The notes under the pieces were generated by a model. The model ran no database searches and was not told the origin of the DNA. It saw nothing but the letters and a program-made list of their open reading frames with translations. This document shows, one piece after another, positions 13,701 to 21,620 of a stretch of 64,000 nucleotides of DNA. Made by a program: the position numbers and the translations under genes. The DNA comes from Oxalobacteraceae bacterium OTU3CAMAD1 (lineage in GTDB: Bacteria; Pseudomonadota; Gammaproteobacteria; Burkholderiales; Burkholderiaceae_D). The DNA is taken from assembly GCA_024123915.1 (NCBI GenBank), contig CP099650.1, forward strand, positions 1 through 64,000, in the 5' to 3' direction. Each line of letters opens with the position of its first letter. The stretch's first letter is position 1.

Positions 13701-14612
13701 TATCAAATCAGGCGTGCAGGTACTGACTTGACGGACAACGTATTTCCGTTTGATAGAACCGCTAAGACTCGCAACGGCACCGACTTGCCGTATTTCCCGA
13801 ATTTGAAAATCGCATGTGGCCACTTCAAGACAGGCACGGTAGACGCGGAAGAGTATCGTCGCCTCGGGGCCAAGTACGGTCGTCTAGATCCGCAGCGACA
13901 CTTCATCGCGCGCGCATCCGGCAATTCCATGAACGGTGGGAGGCATCCGATTCAGGACGGCGATTATTTGCTACTTGAGCATATCACGCCGACTAGCGCC
14001 GGCTCCATTACCGGCACAGTAATGGCTATCGAACGTCAGGACGAGTCTGGCGATGGATTCCAATATCTTCTGCGGACGGTGTTGAAGTCGCCAGATGGAG
14101 GATATGTTCTCCGCGCCAGCAATCCTAACTATCAGGACATGGATACAACCGAAGGAATGCATACCCTCGCGCGCCTCAAATCCGTCATCGATCCGCTGGA
14201 CCTCGCAATCGGTCGACCGTTTCTGCGCGAGGACATCGCGCCGCTCTTCGGCGCGACGTACAGCATCGGGAATTGGAATGCCGGCCACGTATCACTAAGT
14301 AACCAGAATGCGGTAGTGCTTTTGGTCACGATCAACAAGCAGGGCAAAGCCAAAGATCACCGCTACCTGGACCATTGGATCGATGACAAAACGTTTCATT
14401 GGCAAAGCCAGAACTCGACATCTCCAACCAGCAAGAAAGGGAAAGATATTGTCGAGCACGAGAAAAATGGCGTCGCGATTCATTTGTTTGTGCGCGAGTC
14501 TAAAATGGAAAACGGCAAAGGCGCGCCGTTCGTCTATCAAGGTAAGGTGCGCTACCAGAGTCACACCGGCAGCAGTCCTATGAGCGTTGTTTTTAGTCTC
14601 GCAACCGACTAA
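10749..14612 (+). CDS. Methyltransferase-PLD-SF2 helicase-S24-like-DUF3427 fusion protein
   Basis: The 1287-residue product joins five modules. Residues 1-195 form a class I SAM methyltransferase (motif I ILDAGCGSG at 41-49). Residues about 200-390 form a phospholipase D-type nuclease with one HKD-like set (H299, K301, GSSN at 321-324). Residues about 400-760 form an SF2 helicase with Walker A TGLGKT (427-432), DEFH (515-518), LTATP and the motif VI-like QLGRGLR. Around residues 1040-1110 there is a LexA/S24-like segment with GNSM (S1060) and DGDYLLL. The last 140 residues contain FHWQSQNSTSP and KGKDI, typical of DUF3427. PLD-helicase-DUF3427 proteins are known defence-type proteins; the added methyltransferase head is notable. 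I see no Lys at the usual S24 dyad position, so that module may bind rather than cleave. Confidence 0.85.
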   Translation: MTSTLTYYNQNASSFFSNTVDVDMSVLHDRFLSEVSTGGNILDAGCGSGRDTKAFLGRGYRVTAFDASEELVILAKKHTGISIQVRSFLDIKEQAMYDGIWACASLLHVPQAEVPKALQCLWRALKPGGAFYLSFKLGTAERVQDGRHFTDVDELQLQEWLAALDNVHSVECWLSTDQRPGRTEQWLNALVLRTSAPKEHLITGGQDPFLPHLCAAINLASDVDLAVAFIKTTGLRLLLPDLHSTLKGDIELKRQPARVRVLTSDYLDVTDPEALRLLMLLQAQGAHVKVYESAGSSFHLKAYLFAQHSGGNGLSGTAFIGSSNISRQALKNGLEWNYRIDYPGDDGFLEARSQFEELFAHPRCIPLTDTWIDHYEARRVPLPMTVAPGSLEQDPPPVPSSVQNEALFALRETRDEGFRRGLVVLATGLGKTWLAAFDAKQLGARRVLFVAHREEILNQAAETFLRIRPSARVGFYAGQTRDTEAEVLCASIQTLGREEHLERFSPEHFDYIVVDEFHHAAAATYRRLLAYFSPRFLLGLTATPDRSDQSDILSLCDDNLVYTRGLFAGITSKLLVPFHYYGIFDSSVDYTEIPWRSGRFDPEQLSNKLATLARARHALAEWQLRKQQRTLAFCVSIAHAEFMSAQFDKGGIACAAVYAGSMLSRADALERLRDGRLAIIFSVDLFSEGVDLPAIDTVMMLRPTESKILFLQQLGRGLRMSEGKTRLVILDFIGNHKSFLHKPQSLFNIDASYKKLANFARKVEARTLNLPDGCFVNYDLQLIDFLKSLDSDGIKNEYVALKDSLGRRPTLAELYRSGASMLSMRNDYGDWFALVQAMDDLDIEEQEIADKHRGFLREVETTAMTKSFKMVLLEAFQELGGWEHPPTVGTLADRSWQVLQRRRALLADLPEAQRKLADGTSDNWRRYWAANPVNAWVGATSSARKNTYFQLQDGLFEANFAPADARQKKFEQMVQEIIDYRLAAYQIRRAGTDLTDNVFPFDRTAKTRNGTDLPYFPNLKIACGHFKTGTVDAEEYRRLGAKYGRLDPQRHFIARASGNSMNGGRHPIQDGDYLLLEHITPTSAGSITGTVMAIERQDESGDGFQYLLRTVLKSPDGGYVLRASNPNYQDMDTTEGMHTLARLKSVIDPLDLAIGRPFLREDIAPLFGATYSIGNWNAGHVSLSNQNAVVLLVTINKQGKAKDHRYLDHWIDDKTFHWQSQNSTSPTSKKGKDIVEHEKNGVAIHLFVRESKMENGKGAPFVYQGKVRYQSHTGSSPMSVVFSLATD

Positions 14613-14886
14613 CCCCAACGAGACTTCAGCGAGCATCGACAAGGAGACGAGACCACAACCATTTGGGCCATTCTCCGCGAGGATGGCTGGCGTTCCCAGG
14701 AAAACCGCTGCCTGCTCTCCAACACATTCAGATCGGCTACTTCGCATTCCCATACCGCGAGCGTTTTCTCTTTTAATCAGCCCCTTTCGGCCCCAATGGA
14801 TTGGCAGCGCCTGTGAAAATCGGAGTCTGAAGAATTTGCGAACCCTCAAGAAATATGCGGCCTATTCGTAGCGTTTGGAGGAGTCA

Positions 14887-16170
14887 ATGAAACCAATTTT
14901 GCTCAAGATAGGCGCTGCGCTACAGTGCGCAATTTGCGGCACAGCTGCGAGTGCTTTGTATTTTGCTCTGGCAGCATTGGCGTGCCGACTCATCTCCAGC
15001 GGTTTCCCGAACAGCAAGAACAGCTCAGCGAGCTGGCCACAGGCGGCACAATTTGGTCTAATGCTGGGACTCGTCATAGGCTTGATTTGTTCCTGCGTGC
15101 TAGCCATCACCGCCTACCGGTCTGCGGATGCACCGGCCATGAGGAAAAAATTTGCATCGCAACTCATGCTGGTGCTGCTCGTTGGCGCGATGTTTGCGGC
15201 AGCGTTCGGCATATACGCGCAGTGGGACAGTAGTCATGACGGGACATTCGTCGCCCGCTTAGCTAGGCGCCAGGAGGTAGGCACACAAGTCGCACTAGCC
15301 AATCTAGTCTTTGGTGGCGCGGCGTTTGGCGTCCTGTTCGCAGTGAGCCTACACATGATTTGGCTATGGTTAGTGCCTCATGCCGCTAAGCGTACCCTGC
15401 ACGACCTAATACTCCCATTTAACGTCCCAAAGTACCTAGTACTGAGCGTTGGTGTAATCGGCACGATATGGGGAGTGCTCCTGCCGTCGGACGGATTGCT
15501 CCAGGCCACGTACAAATGGAGTTTCGGCTCGCTGATGTGGTGTGTGGCGACGGCGTATCTGTGCGATTTTGTGTTGGCATTAGCAGGCCGCAGTTCCCCA
15601 TATTGGAAGAAATTTTACGCGGAGAACAAAACGGACCTCTATGTGTGTTGCATTATGGGACTGACGCTTGTTCTGGTGCTGACGCAGTCCTCCGCGCGTT
15701 ACAGCTGGTACAACTTGGATCTGGCATTGCTGGGTGCGCCGTTCTTTCTGTATGGGATCTTTGCCATTCTAGAATGCGCCACCATCAAAGTAGCCGGCCG
15801 CAAGCTTCCATTGCGCGTACGGATCAGCCTGTGCGCTCTGTTTGCAAGCATGTATGCCATCACGATTCTGATCTTGCTGAACGTGCAGTCGAAATCGATG
15901 CCGGAGTATGAAGCGCTGTGGTACCAGATCAATATATTCTGCGGCGGCCTATCGGTGCTGCTCTCTGCGCGGCAGATCCCCTACATGCTCAAGCAGGGCA
16001 AAATTGAGCCGTCGCCGGTCTTGCTCAGCATGTTTTCCAGCATAACGTTCAGCCGTGGGATCTACGCTGAGGCCTCTCGCGCGGCAGAGCAATGGAATGA
16101 ACAGGTGAAGCTTGAAAAAACTGTGCTTCGCAAAGAGAAGGCGCGCGCATCCAAACGTAAACGGCGCTAG
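14887..16170 (+). CDS. Unknown multi-pass membrane protein
   Basis: I do not recognise this 427-residue protein. It has about nine or ten hydrophobic stretches long enough to cross the inner membrane, spread from residue 5 to about residue 365, and then a basic, charged C-terminal tail rich in Arg and Lys (ending KARASKRKRR) that probably lies in the cytoplasm. The ATG at 14887 has a strong GGAGGAG site directly upstream. The gene lies 274 bp after the helicase fusion, in the same orientation. Its base composition is intermediate between the island core and the chromosome. A membrane-damage role linked to the defence genes is possible but nothing in the sequence proves it. Confidence 0.6.
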   Translation: MKPILLKIGAALQCAICGTAASALYFALAALACRLISSGFPNSKNSSASWPQAAQFGLMLGLVIGLICSCVLAITAYRSADAPAMRKKFASQLMLVLLVGAMFAAAFGIYAQWDSSHDGTFVARLARRQEVGTQVALANLVFGGAAFGVLFAVSLHMIWLWLVPHAAKRTLHDLILPFNVPKYLVLSVGVIGTIWGVLLPSDGLLQATYKWSFGSLMWCVATAYLCDFVLALAGRSSPYWKKFYAENKTDLYVCCIMGLTLVLVLTQSSARYSWYNLDLALLGAPFFLYGIFAILECATIKVAGRKLPLRVRISLCALFASMYAITILILLNVQSKSMPEYEALWYQINIFCGGLSVLLSARQIPYMLKQGKIEPSPVLLSMFSSITFSRGIYAEASRAAEQWNEQVKLEKTVLRKEKARASKRKRR

Positions 16171-17369
16171 GCTGAAGTAACAATCACCAGCGGCGTTATA
16201 CAGCGACGAGTTCACGGCTATACCGCCCAGTCTTCACGACATTGATTGGCGGTCTTAAGAATAGTCTCAATCTCTCTTGCAGCATAGACAGATCCCTATG
16301 CGCGTGTTCTTTGTCGGCTTCCGCGCGGACGAGGACAAGCTGTGGACGCCGCCGGCCAAGACGCACAGCGCCGATGGGAGCGGCACAAGGTGGCCAAGCG
16401 CCACCGGCCGCTCCGGCCCAAGGACATCGAGATCAAATGCCGCCGACCTCCTCGTCTACATAGAGAGCCAAGCCAGGGACCGTTCCGACGAGTGCTTCCG
16501 CTGTAGCGAAAAAAACGTTACCAAGTAACCGCAAACACGGGGATATTTCGACAATCCCACCCGTTTTATATGCCCCAGCTGACGCGCATTCAACTCGACC
16601 GGCCATCGCGTCTGCCTTTGTCTCATATTCGTGCAAATACAACTCCGACGCCGAACCGCCTTCTTGGACGTAGACATACGATGGCGTTGTTCTTTCTTTT
16701 AACAATGTCACATCATTTTGATCAATGGTGATGCGCAGTTGCCCACCTGACAAGCGCTCGCATTGGATTGCCGCTTGGGACGTCATGACGTAGAGAGCGA
16801 CGGCTAGCAATTCATCGTGGTTTAACACCAACTTGGGCATATAGGTCTTAGTCATCGGTTGGTCCATGTGTGAGCCGAGCAGGCAAGGGAGGTACATGGC
16901 GTAGCAGCGCTATCGCAGACAACCATGGCTTAAGTGACGAACGATTCGCGAGACAGCGCCCCCACATCGGCAACTTTTTACCTTGCAGAGCAAAATCGGT
17001 TAGACCTTATTTCAACTAAAAATATCTTTTGTTTTGAAAAAAAGCTTACCAAGCTGGCCCAGCAATTGCATTTACGCCTCTGGCCGCAAACGACGCCGTG
17101 TTGTTTCAGGTCATCCTGCTACGGGGATGCTAACGCTGTGCCAATGGAGCGGCGTCGATGATCACCGATCGCGCATGCGAGCTGCTCAGGACTAGCGTCG
17201 CTGGCCTACTCCAGTTCGACGCCCCGCGCGCTGGCGTGGAGAAGCTCCCCAGGTTCAATTGGTGCACGTCTCCGGTGAAGCACCCCGAAGATCTGTAAAT
17301 GTTGGCATAAGGCCGGTGCGTCGCCGGGTGGGCGCCGATCTGATCGATGAATCGTCCCCGGCGGGTTTT
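16171..17369. other. Degenerate region with small open frames only
   Basis: Between the membrane protein and the Eco29kI relic I find no intact recognisable gene. There is a GC-rich patch at about 16320-16440 that reads as a charged peptide (QRRWERHKVAKRHRPLRP) in one frame without a start, and an AT-rich stretch around 16940-17080. The region looks like a graveyard of gene fragments at the island edge. Confidence 0.45.
16433..16852 (-). CDS. Hypothetical protein, uncertain
   Basis: A 139-codon open frame starting MTKTYMPKLVLNH, with in-frame alternatives upstream at 16864 and 16897. I do not recognise it. It contains a segment resembling a small beta-rich domain (GGQLRITIDQNDVTLL, then SYVYVQEGG) and a hydrophobic C-terminal third. 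No ribosome site is evident for any start. It lies in a region of decayed fragments, so it may itself be a fragment. Confidence 0.3.
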   Translation of the reverse strand, partial: TKTYMPKLVLNHDELLAVALYVMTSQAAIQCERLSGGQLRITIDQNDVTLLKERTTPSYVYVQEGGSASELYLHEYETKADAMAGRVECASAGAYKTGGIVEISPCLRLLGNVFFATAEALVGTVPGLALYVDEEVGGI

Positions 17370-18085
17370 GGTTGTCCGTCGTCGCGTCGCCCCACTCGCG
17401 GCCGGGAGGCAGCGTGTCCCACGGGAGCGCTTGTTGACCCGGGTTTCCGAGCTGTAGCCGTGCCCGGACCGAAGCATATTTTCGTTTCCGAATTCCAGAT
17501 CGGCTTGAAGAAGTTGATCAGGTGGTCCTCGGGCGATTTCTGGAAGCCCGTCTGCACGATCAGGAAGCAACCGTCGAAGTCGTTGATGTGTCCATGGTGC
17601 TGCCGGCGCTGCGGATGTTCTTGGCGTGCTAGTTGAGGCGTGCGGATAGTCTGGTGCCCTGGCTCACCGCGCCCTCGGCGGCCTGGTTGTCGGATCGGCC
17701 TTGCCAACGTAGATCGGATGGTCCACGCCCTGCAGCGGCGCGTAGGGGCCGAAGTTGCCGCGGTAGTAGATGGCGTAGACGCCGGCGCCGTAGAATTCTG
17801 GGATCTTCGATAGCGGGTGCTTGGTTTGGGCGACCAGGGTCAGCGCGACAACGCGGCCGGAGGTGTTGGGGTCGGTGGGATCGAAGATGGATTCGGGACG
17901 CAGCACCGGGTCGAGCTTGTGCGTGACGTTTCTCAGCTGGGCGGTGAATTGCTCAAGGCCGAGGCGCAGTTTCTTGACGGAGCGGAGTCTTCGCCGGCTT
18001 CGGCGGCGGCGATGCGGTCGGTGAGCGTGCGCAGCTCGGCGAGCAGAGAGGTTGGTGGGGAGGGTTGCTTTTTGTTTGCTGCCAT
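17370..18085 (-). pseudogene. Broken Eco29kI-family GIY-YIG restriction endonuclease
   Basis: Read on the minus strand from the ATG at 18085, the pieces line up as an Eco29kI-type endonuclease, but only across several frames. MAANKKQPSPP...RIAAAEAGEDSA ends near 17985. After what looks like a one-base loss the frame resumes as KKLRLGLEQFTAQL and continues through GAGVYAIYYRGNFG...PIYVGKADP, the GIY-YIG core. A further shift gives DNQAAEGAVSQGTRLSARL, then an in-frame TAG, then HAKNIRSAGS. Another shift gives FQKSPEDHLINFFKPIWNSE, and yet another gives a proline-rich end. At least three frameshifts plus a stop mean it cannot make an active enzyme. No matching methyltransferase gene lies next to it. 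Confidence 0.75.
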
Positions 18086-18169
18086 CGGGTGCCCTGCGCT
18101 TGGGTGTCTGGCTCGATGGAATCGAGAGTTCGGTCAGCGTTGGGTTGCTGACCTCTCTAGATTCTACAT

Positions 18170-19870
18170 CTACGCTGCTTGAGCATCATCCGGTTTCGCC
18201 TCATTCATAACGATCCCACCCATCTCACCTCCGATAAAGCCCTTGCGATAACGCCAATATCCCGTCATTTCGATACTCGCACGATCAAATCCTGCAAGCG
18301 AATCATGAACGTAATTGTCGAAAAAATGTGCTTCAGTAGCGTTTACTTTTGCGGAAGCTTTCGCGAGCGAAAGCACTTTTCCTGCCTCCTTATCCAGCAC
18401 GGACGTCCTCACCTTATCAGTCGTCTCAGACGCGGCACTCGATATGAAAGACAATATTCCGCTTTGTGTTTTCGGACTCGCTGCGTGCTCGATCAACTCA
18501 GCATCATCTATAAGTATCTTGTTGAACTTTTCAAGTTTTACTCGGTCGGATTTATTGGATTTTTTTACATGCTCCAAACTGGAATATGTCAAACGATTTT
18601 GCCATCTCCAATTCAGGTACCGCTGCGACCATGCATTCATCGGCCGTGCAGTACAACTTGAAACAGTGAGAAAATCGTTATAGGCCTTGATAAGCGCAGG
18701 CGCCATCGCAAAAGGATCATACCACTTCCCCACAACAGCGCGCCTCTTATCCAGGGGTACACCAGCAGCTACGGCGCAGTCGTACATATGGTTTAAAGGT
18801 ATCTGGGCTAACTTAAGCGAATCACTGATGGTCCAATCGGTTCCAACCGATACCCCTAGTTCGGCAGGATCATAGCCGCCACCGACGTCACTGTGGGCTC
18901 CAGGGTATGCGAACTCTTGTGTATTCGGCGGTAACACGCCATCTACACCTGCTTCATCCAAAGGGAAGTTCTTACGCAGCTCATGCATCGCCACCATGTG
19001 AACACAATTCTCAATAATCTTGGGTATCCGCAAATACTTCACATCGGCCCATCCGCTGTGGCCGCCAGGGACGTTACGAAGACCCGCATTAACACTTGAC
19101 CAAAATCCTCCAGAGGCAACAGTATCCATAATTCCTAGAAACCTAAATCTTACTGGAATGCCCGCGAACCTCCCTCCATCCATCAGCTGCTCCAACCAAC
19201 TGCAGAAGACACGGGCCTGGGCGGCTCCGCGAGAAAAGCCGAAAACATCAAGAAAGCACTCTTTAATTATCGGCTTCTTAGCCGACGCGAATTTTAGAGT
19301 CATCTCTTCTATCTTCGCTTTGAAGAACGTGTCTCTAATTCCGGCACCGAAGAAATCCGGCATGAGGAGTCCAGAATCCAAACCCAGTTCAGCTAAGGCA
19401 TCAGCATGCGCAGAAGAAGCAGCGGCTTTAATACCGACAGAACAGAGAGCCCGCACCTGAATTTTTGAAAAAAGAGCTTCATCAAAAACAATTCGATGAA
19501 TAGTGTCCAGCAAATGAAGCATGGCATACAGAACCCTTGCTTCACAGCCAATTCCAAATCCGTTCCCCAAACTACTTTGTCCACTTTCATTAATTTCCGG
19601 AAAAGCGGTTCCTACGCCATACATATAATGCGCAAATTTTTGTTTCTTAGGGTTTGCGAGATAGCTGTCATACAATCTGACAATATTGCTGTGACCAAGC
19701 TTGGGCTTATCGTTCTTGCCATTATTATTTGTTCCATCAAAGAAAAATCCAATGTCGACGTAGCATTCGCACTTTGACGAATCTATCAAATGACGGGGCT
19801 TTACAAGATTCACCAACTTTGTTGGCGCTACCAGAGTTGCTGCGATTTTTACCGCCGGGATTTCGTTCAT
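18170..19870 (-). CDS. T6SS lipase effector, DUF2235 (Tle1-like)
   Basis: An alpha/beta-hydrolase-type effector of 566 residues. It begins with YVDIGFFFDGTNNN (38-50), the DUF2235 hallmark, and has the nucleophile elbow GFSRGA with S213, followed by an acidic motif SDVGGGYDP. DUF2235/Tle1 proteins are phospholipases delivered by VgrG-PAAR spikes into rival cells. The ATG at 19870 overlaps the TGA of the DUF3304 gene (ATGA); a TTG two codons upstream is an alternative. It is the last gene of the vgrG-DUF4123-PAAR-DUF3304 series, and the DUF4123 protein is its probable loading chaperone. GC is lower than in the chromosomal genes, as is common for exchanged cargo. Confidence 0.87.
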   Translation of the reverse strand: MNEIPAVKIAATLVAPTKLVNLVKPRHLIDSSKCECYVDIGFFFDGTNNNGKNDKPKLGHSNIVRLYDSYLANPKKQKFAHYMYGVGTAFPEINESGQSSLGNGFGIGCEARVLYAMLHLLDTIHRIVFDEALFSKIQVRALCSVGIKAAASSAHADALAELGLDSGLLMPDFFGAGIRDTFFKAKIEEMTLKFASAKKPIIKECFLDVFGFSRGAAQARVFCSWLEQLMDGGRFAGIPVRFRFLGIMDTVASGGFWSSVNAGLRNVPGGHSGWADVKYLRIPKIIENCVHMVAMHELRKNFPLDEAGVDGVLPPNTQEFAYPGAHSDVGGGYDPAELGVSVGTDWTISDSLKLAQIPLNHMYDCAVAAGVPLDKRRAVVGKWYDPFAMAPALIKAYNDFLTVSSCTARPMNAWSQRYLNWRWQNRLTYSSLEHVKKSNKSDRVKLEKFNKILIDDAELIEHAASPKTQSGILSFISSAASETTDKVRTSVLDKEAGKVLSLAKASAKVNATEAHFFDNYVHDSLAGFDRASIEMTGYWRYRKGFIGGEMGGIVMNEAKPDDAQAA

Positions 19871-20502
19871 TTCCAATTTCCTTCCTTAGTGGCTTCCTCA
19901 CTGCTTTTTCTCTTCATTTCTGCAAGTTCTGCTGCGGTAAATAGCGAAGCCACCACATGCCCCGTTGTAGCCCTCACCGTTGCGTTAGCATCCCCGCGCT
20001 GAATTGGATGTTTGCCCCCTTCCGATCCGAAAATGCTCGAAACAGCACGCACCTTACCGCCAGCGAAAAAATGAATATAAAGATCCTCAGGGCTTTCGTA
20101 TTTCTCAATTGGCACCACTGCCTTGTAATTTTTCCAAACTACACTTTGATAATTCCCCTTCCTTGTCTCAATTTCTTTTTCGTTAGACCAATCGGCAATA
20201 GACCACCGGATTTCAGCGATTAATCCAGGTCGCCATTTCACGGGAAGCACTACGCAACAGACATTGCCGCCCCCACCCCCTTCTCTACCGACATTCCCTG
20301 CCCATTGCCCGTCCACATAGAATTCAGAGATGTTGAAATTGTCGCCAATGTGTTGTACTCCAATCATGCCCACCGCTAGCAGATCCTTACCCCCACTTTT
20401 AGAAGCTGATGTTTCGTGAGCTGCTGCGCAAAGACTGATCAACATGCTCGTGACGGACGTTAAGCTCCAAACAATCATCTTTCGAAGAAATTGATTTTTC
20501 AT
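19867..20502 (-). CDS. DUF3304 protein, candidate immunity to the lipase
   Basis: A 211-residue exported protein with an N-terminal hydrophobic signal (MKNQFLRKMIVWSL to about CAAA) and a DUF3304-like core: ISEFYVDGQWAGNV, a glycine run, CCVVLPVKWRPGL, and a RWSIADW strand. DUF3304 genes commonly accompany DUF2235 effector genes and are regarded as periplasmic immunity partners. Here the gene lies between PAAR and the lipase and overlaps the lipase start by 4 bp. The Sec-type signal fits protection of the periplasm. The function is inferred from family and context. Confidence 0.7.
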   Translation of the reverse strand: MKNQFLRKMIVWSLTSVTSMLISLCAAAHETSASKSGGKDLLAVGMIGVQHIGDNFNISEFYVDGQWAGNVGREGGGGGNVCCVVLPVKWRPGLIAEIRWSIADWSNEKEIETRKGNYQSVVWKNYKAVVPIEKYESPEDLYIHFFAGGKVRAVSSIFGSEGGKHPIQRGDANATVRATTGHVVASLFTAAELAEMKRKSSEEATKEGNWK

Positions 20503-20520
20503 TTTGATGCTCCACTATGT

Positions 20521-20778
20521 TTAAATCGATGAGATCAATTTCGCGCCACATGCGGTCTTGTCGTCGTGGTAAGCCACTGCTTTCCCTTGATGGATGCGAT
20601 CACTTGCAGCTACCTGAATTGGAAATGTTCCTTTGCACTTAGGGCAGGTGGTCAAATCTCCATTCACCGCCACCGCTTTGCCCAGAGCTTTGAAGGTAGT
20701 CTGTGCCGAGATGACTTTTCCGCCATGAGAAGTCTTATCGCCAAGTCGAATGACACCTAAGCCTTTACTATTTTTCAT
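20521..20778 (-). CDS. PAAR-domain spike-tip protein
   Basis: This 85-residue protein is a single PAAR domain with no extension: KTSHGGKVISA near the start, a central DLTTCPKCKGTFPI, and a terminal DKTACGAKLISSI. PAAR proteins form the sharp cone on the VgrG trimer and link effectors to the T6SS spike. The His/Cys positions fit a metal-bound tip. It lies 28 bp downstream of the DUF4123 gene and 18 bp upstream of the DUF3304 gene, within the cargo operon. Confidence 0.9.
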   Translation of the reverse strand: MKNSKGLGVIRLGDKTSHGGKVISAQTTFKALGKAVAVNGDLTTCPKCKGTFPIQVAASDRIHQGKAVAYHDDKTACGAKLISSI

Positions 20779-20806
20779 CTAGCCTCCCTCCCAAAATTTC
20801 ACTCGT

Positions 20807-21613
20807 TCAAACAGTATTGTTGAGTTCGATCATCCGCTGCAAACTCTCGCGGATCTTCATCCGATCTGATCCAGCTAATGCATCCTCAAGTCCTGACACA
20901 CTCAGCAACCTGCCGTCGGTATCAAATACCCCAGCCGCAAAAAGGACGAGATCTTGATCATCAGAATGACCAGCAACATGCCACATGCGACGCGCTTGGG
21001 TGGCATATGCAAAAGCTTCCGCACTTAGATACGCGGACGGAGGCGCGATGCGGTACATGCGAAGGTTTACCAATAACTGATCTGCACCCATGGAATCTTT
21101 CAGGGCACGGATTTGGGCGCCGGTCAGCCTCAAAGGAGGCATTGTCGAGCCCCGCGCATTCCCGATCGGTAGCGAAAATAGCTTCCCGTCGCGACCATGA
21201 ACCTTCCAACTTGTGAAAGGCGCGGTAATTAGAGTCCACTGCTCAGGAGTCAGAATAGAAGCAAGATTAGGTAGAACAACCCCATCCGCAAATCGCAGCG
21301 TAAGTTCGCCATCGCCCCGAGTGAGCACACAGATAAATTGCCGCAGGTGCTCGACTAACTTTTCGAGTGTCAGAGTCGTCTCGATAAACGAGACCCCCAA
21401 CTGTGGTCGTCGCGCGTTCACGATATCCATCAGAGAGGAGATCCGTGAGCACTGAACCGCACGCTCAACATCAATTACGACTGGGCTGACGTCGACAGCG
21501 TAGCGGCCGTAGATCGCGGCAATCCAACTGGGCCGGCGATTTTTCTGCAACCACGGCTTGGTTTGCAGATCGCCCAATAGGGTCGTATCGATAAGCACGT
21601 AAGTCGAATGCAT
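20807..21613 (-). CDS. DUF4123 T6SS effector chaperone
   Basis: A 268-residue DUF4123 protein starting MHSTYVLIDTTLLGD, close to the usual start of this family, with a strong GAGGTG site before the ATG at 21613. DUF4123 proteins (Tap/Tec) bind a cognate effector and dock it on VgrG without being secreted. It lies directly after vgrG (7-bp gap) and before PAAR, so it probably serves the DUF2235 lipase encoded two genes further on. Length and domain extent are normal. The low GC matches the downstream cargo genes rather than the vgrG 5' part. Confidence 0.85.
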   Translation of the reverse strand: MHSTYVLIDTTLLGDLQTKPWLQKNRRPSWIAAIYGRYAVDVSPVVIDVERAVQCSRISSLMDIVNARRPQLGVSFIETTLTLEKLVEHLRQFICVLTRGDGELTLRFADGVVLPNLASILTPEQWTLITAPFTSWKVHGRDGKLFSLPIGNARGSTMPPLRLTGAQIRALKDSMGADQLLVNLRMYRIAPPSAYLSAEAFAYATQARRMWHVAGHSDDQDLVLFAAGVFDTDGRLLSVSGLEDALAGSDRMKIRESLQRMIELNNTV

Positions 21614-21620
21614 GAGCACC

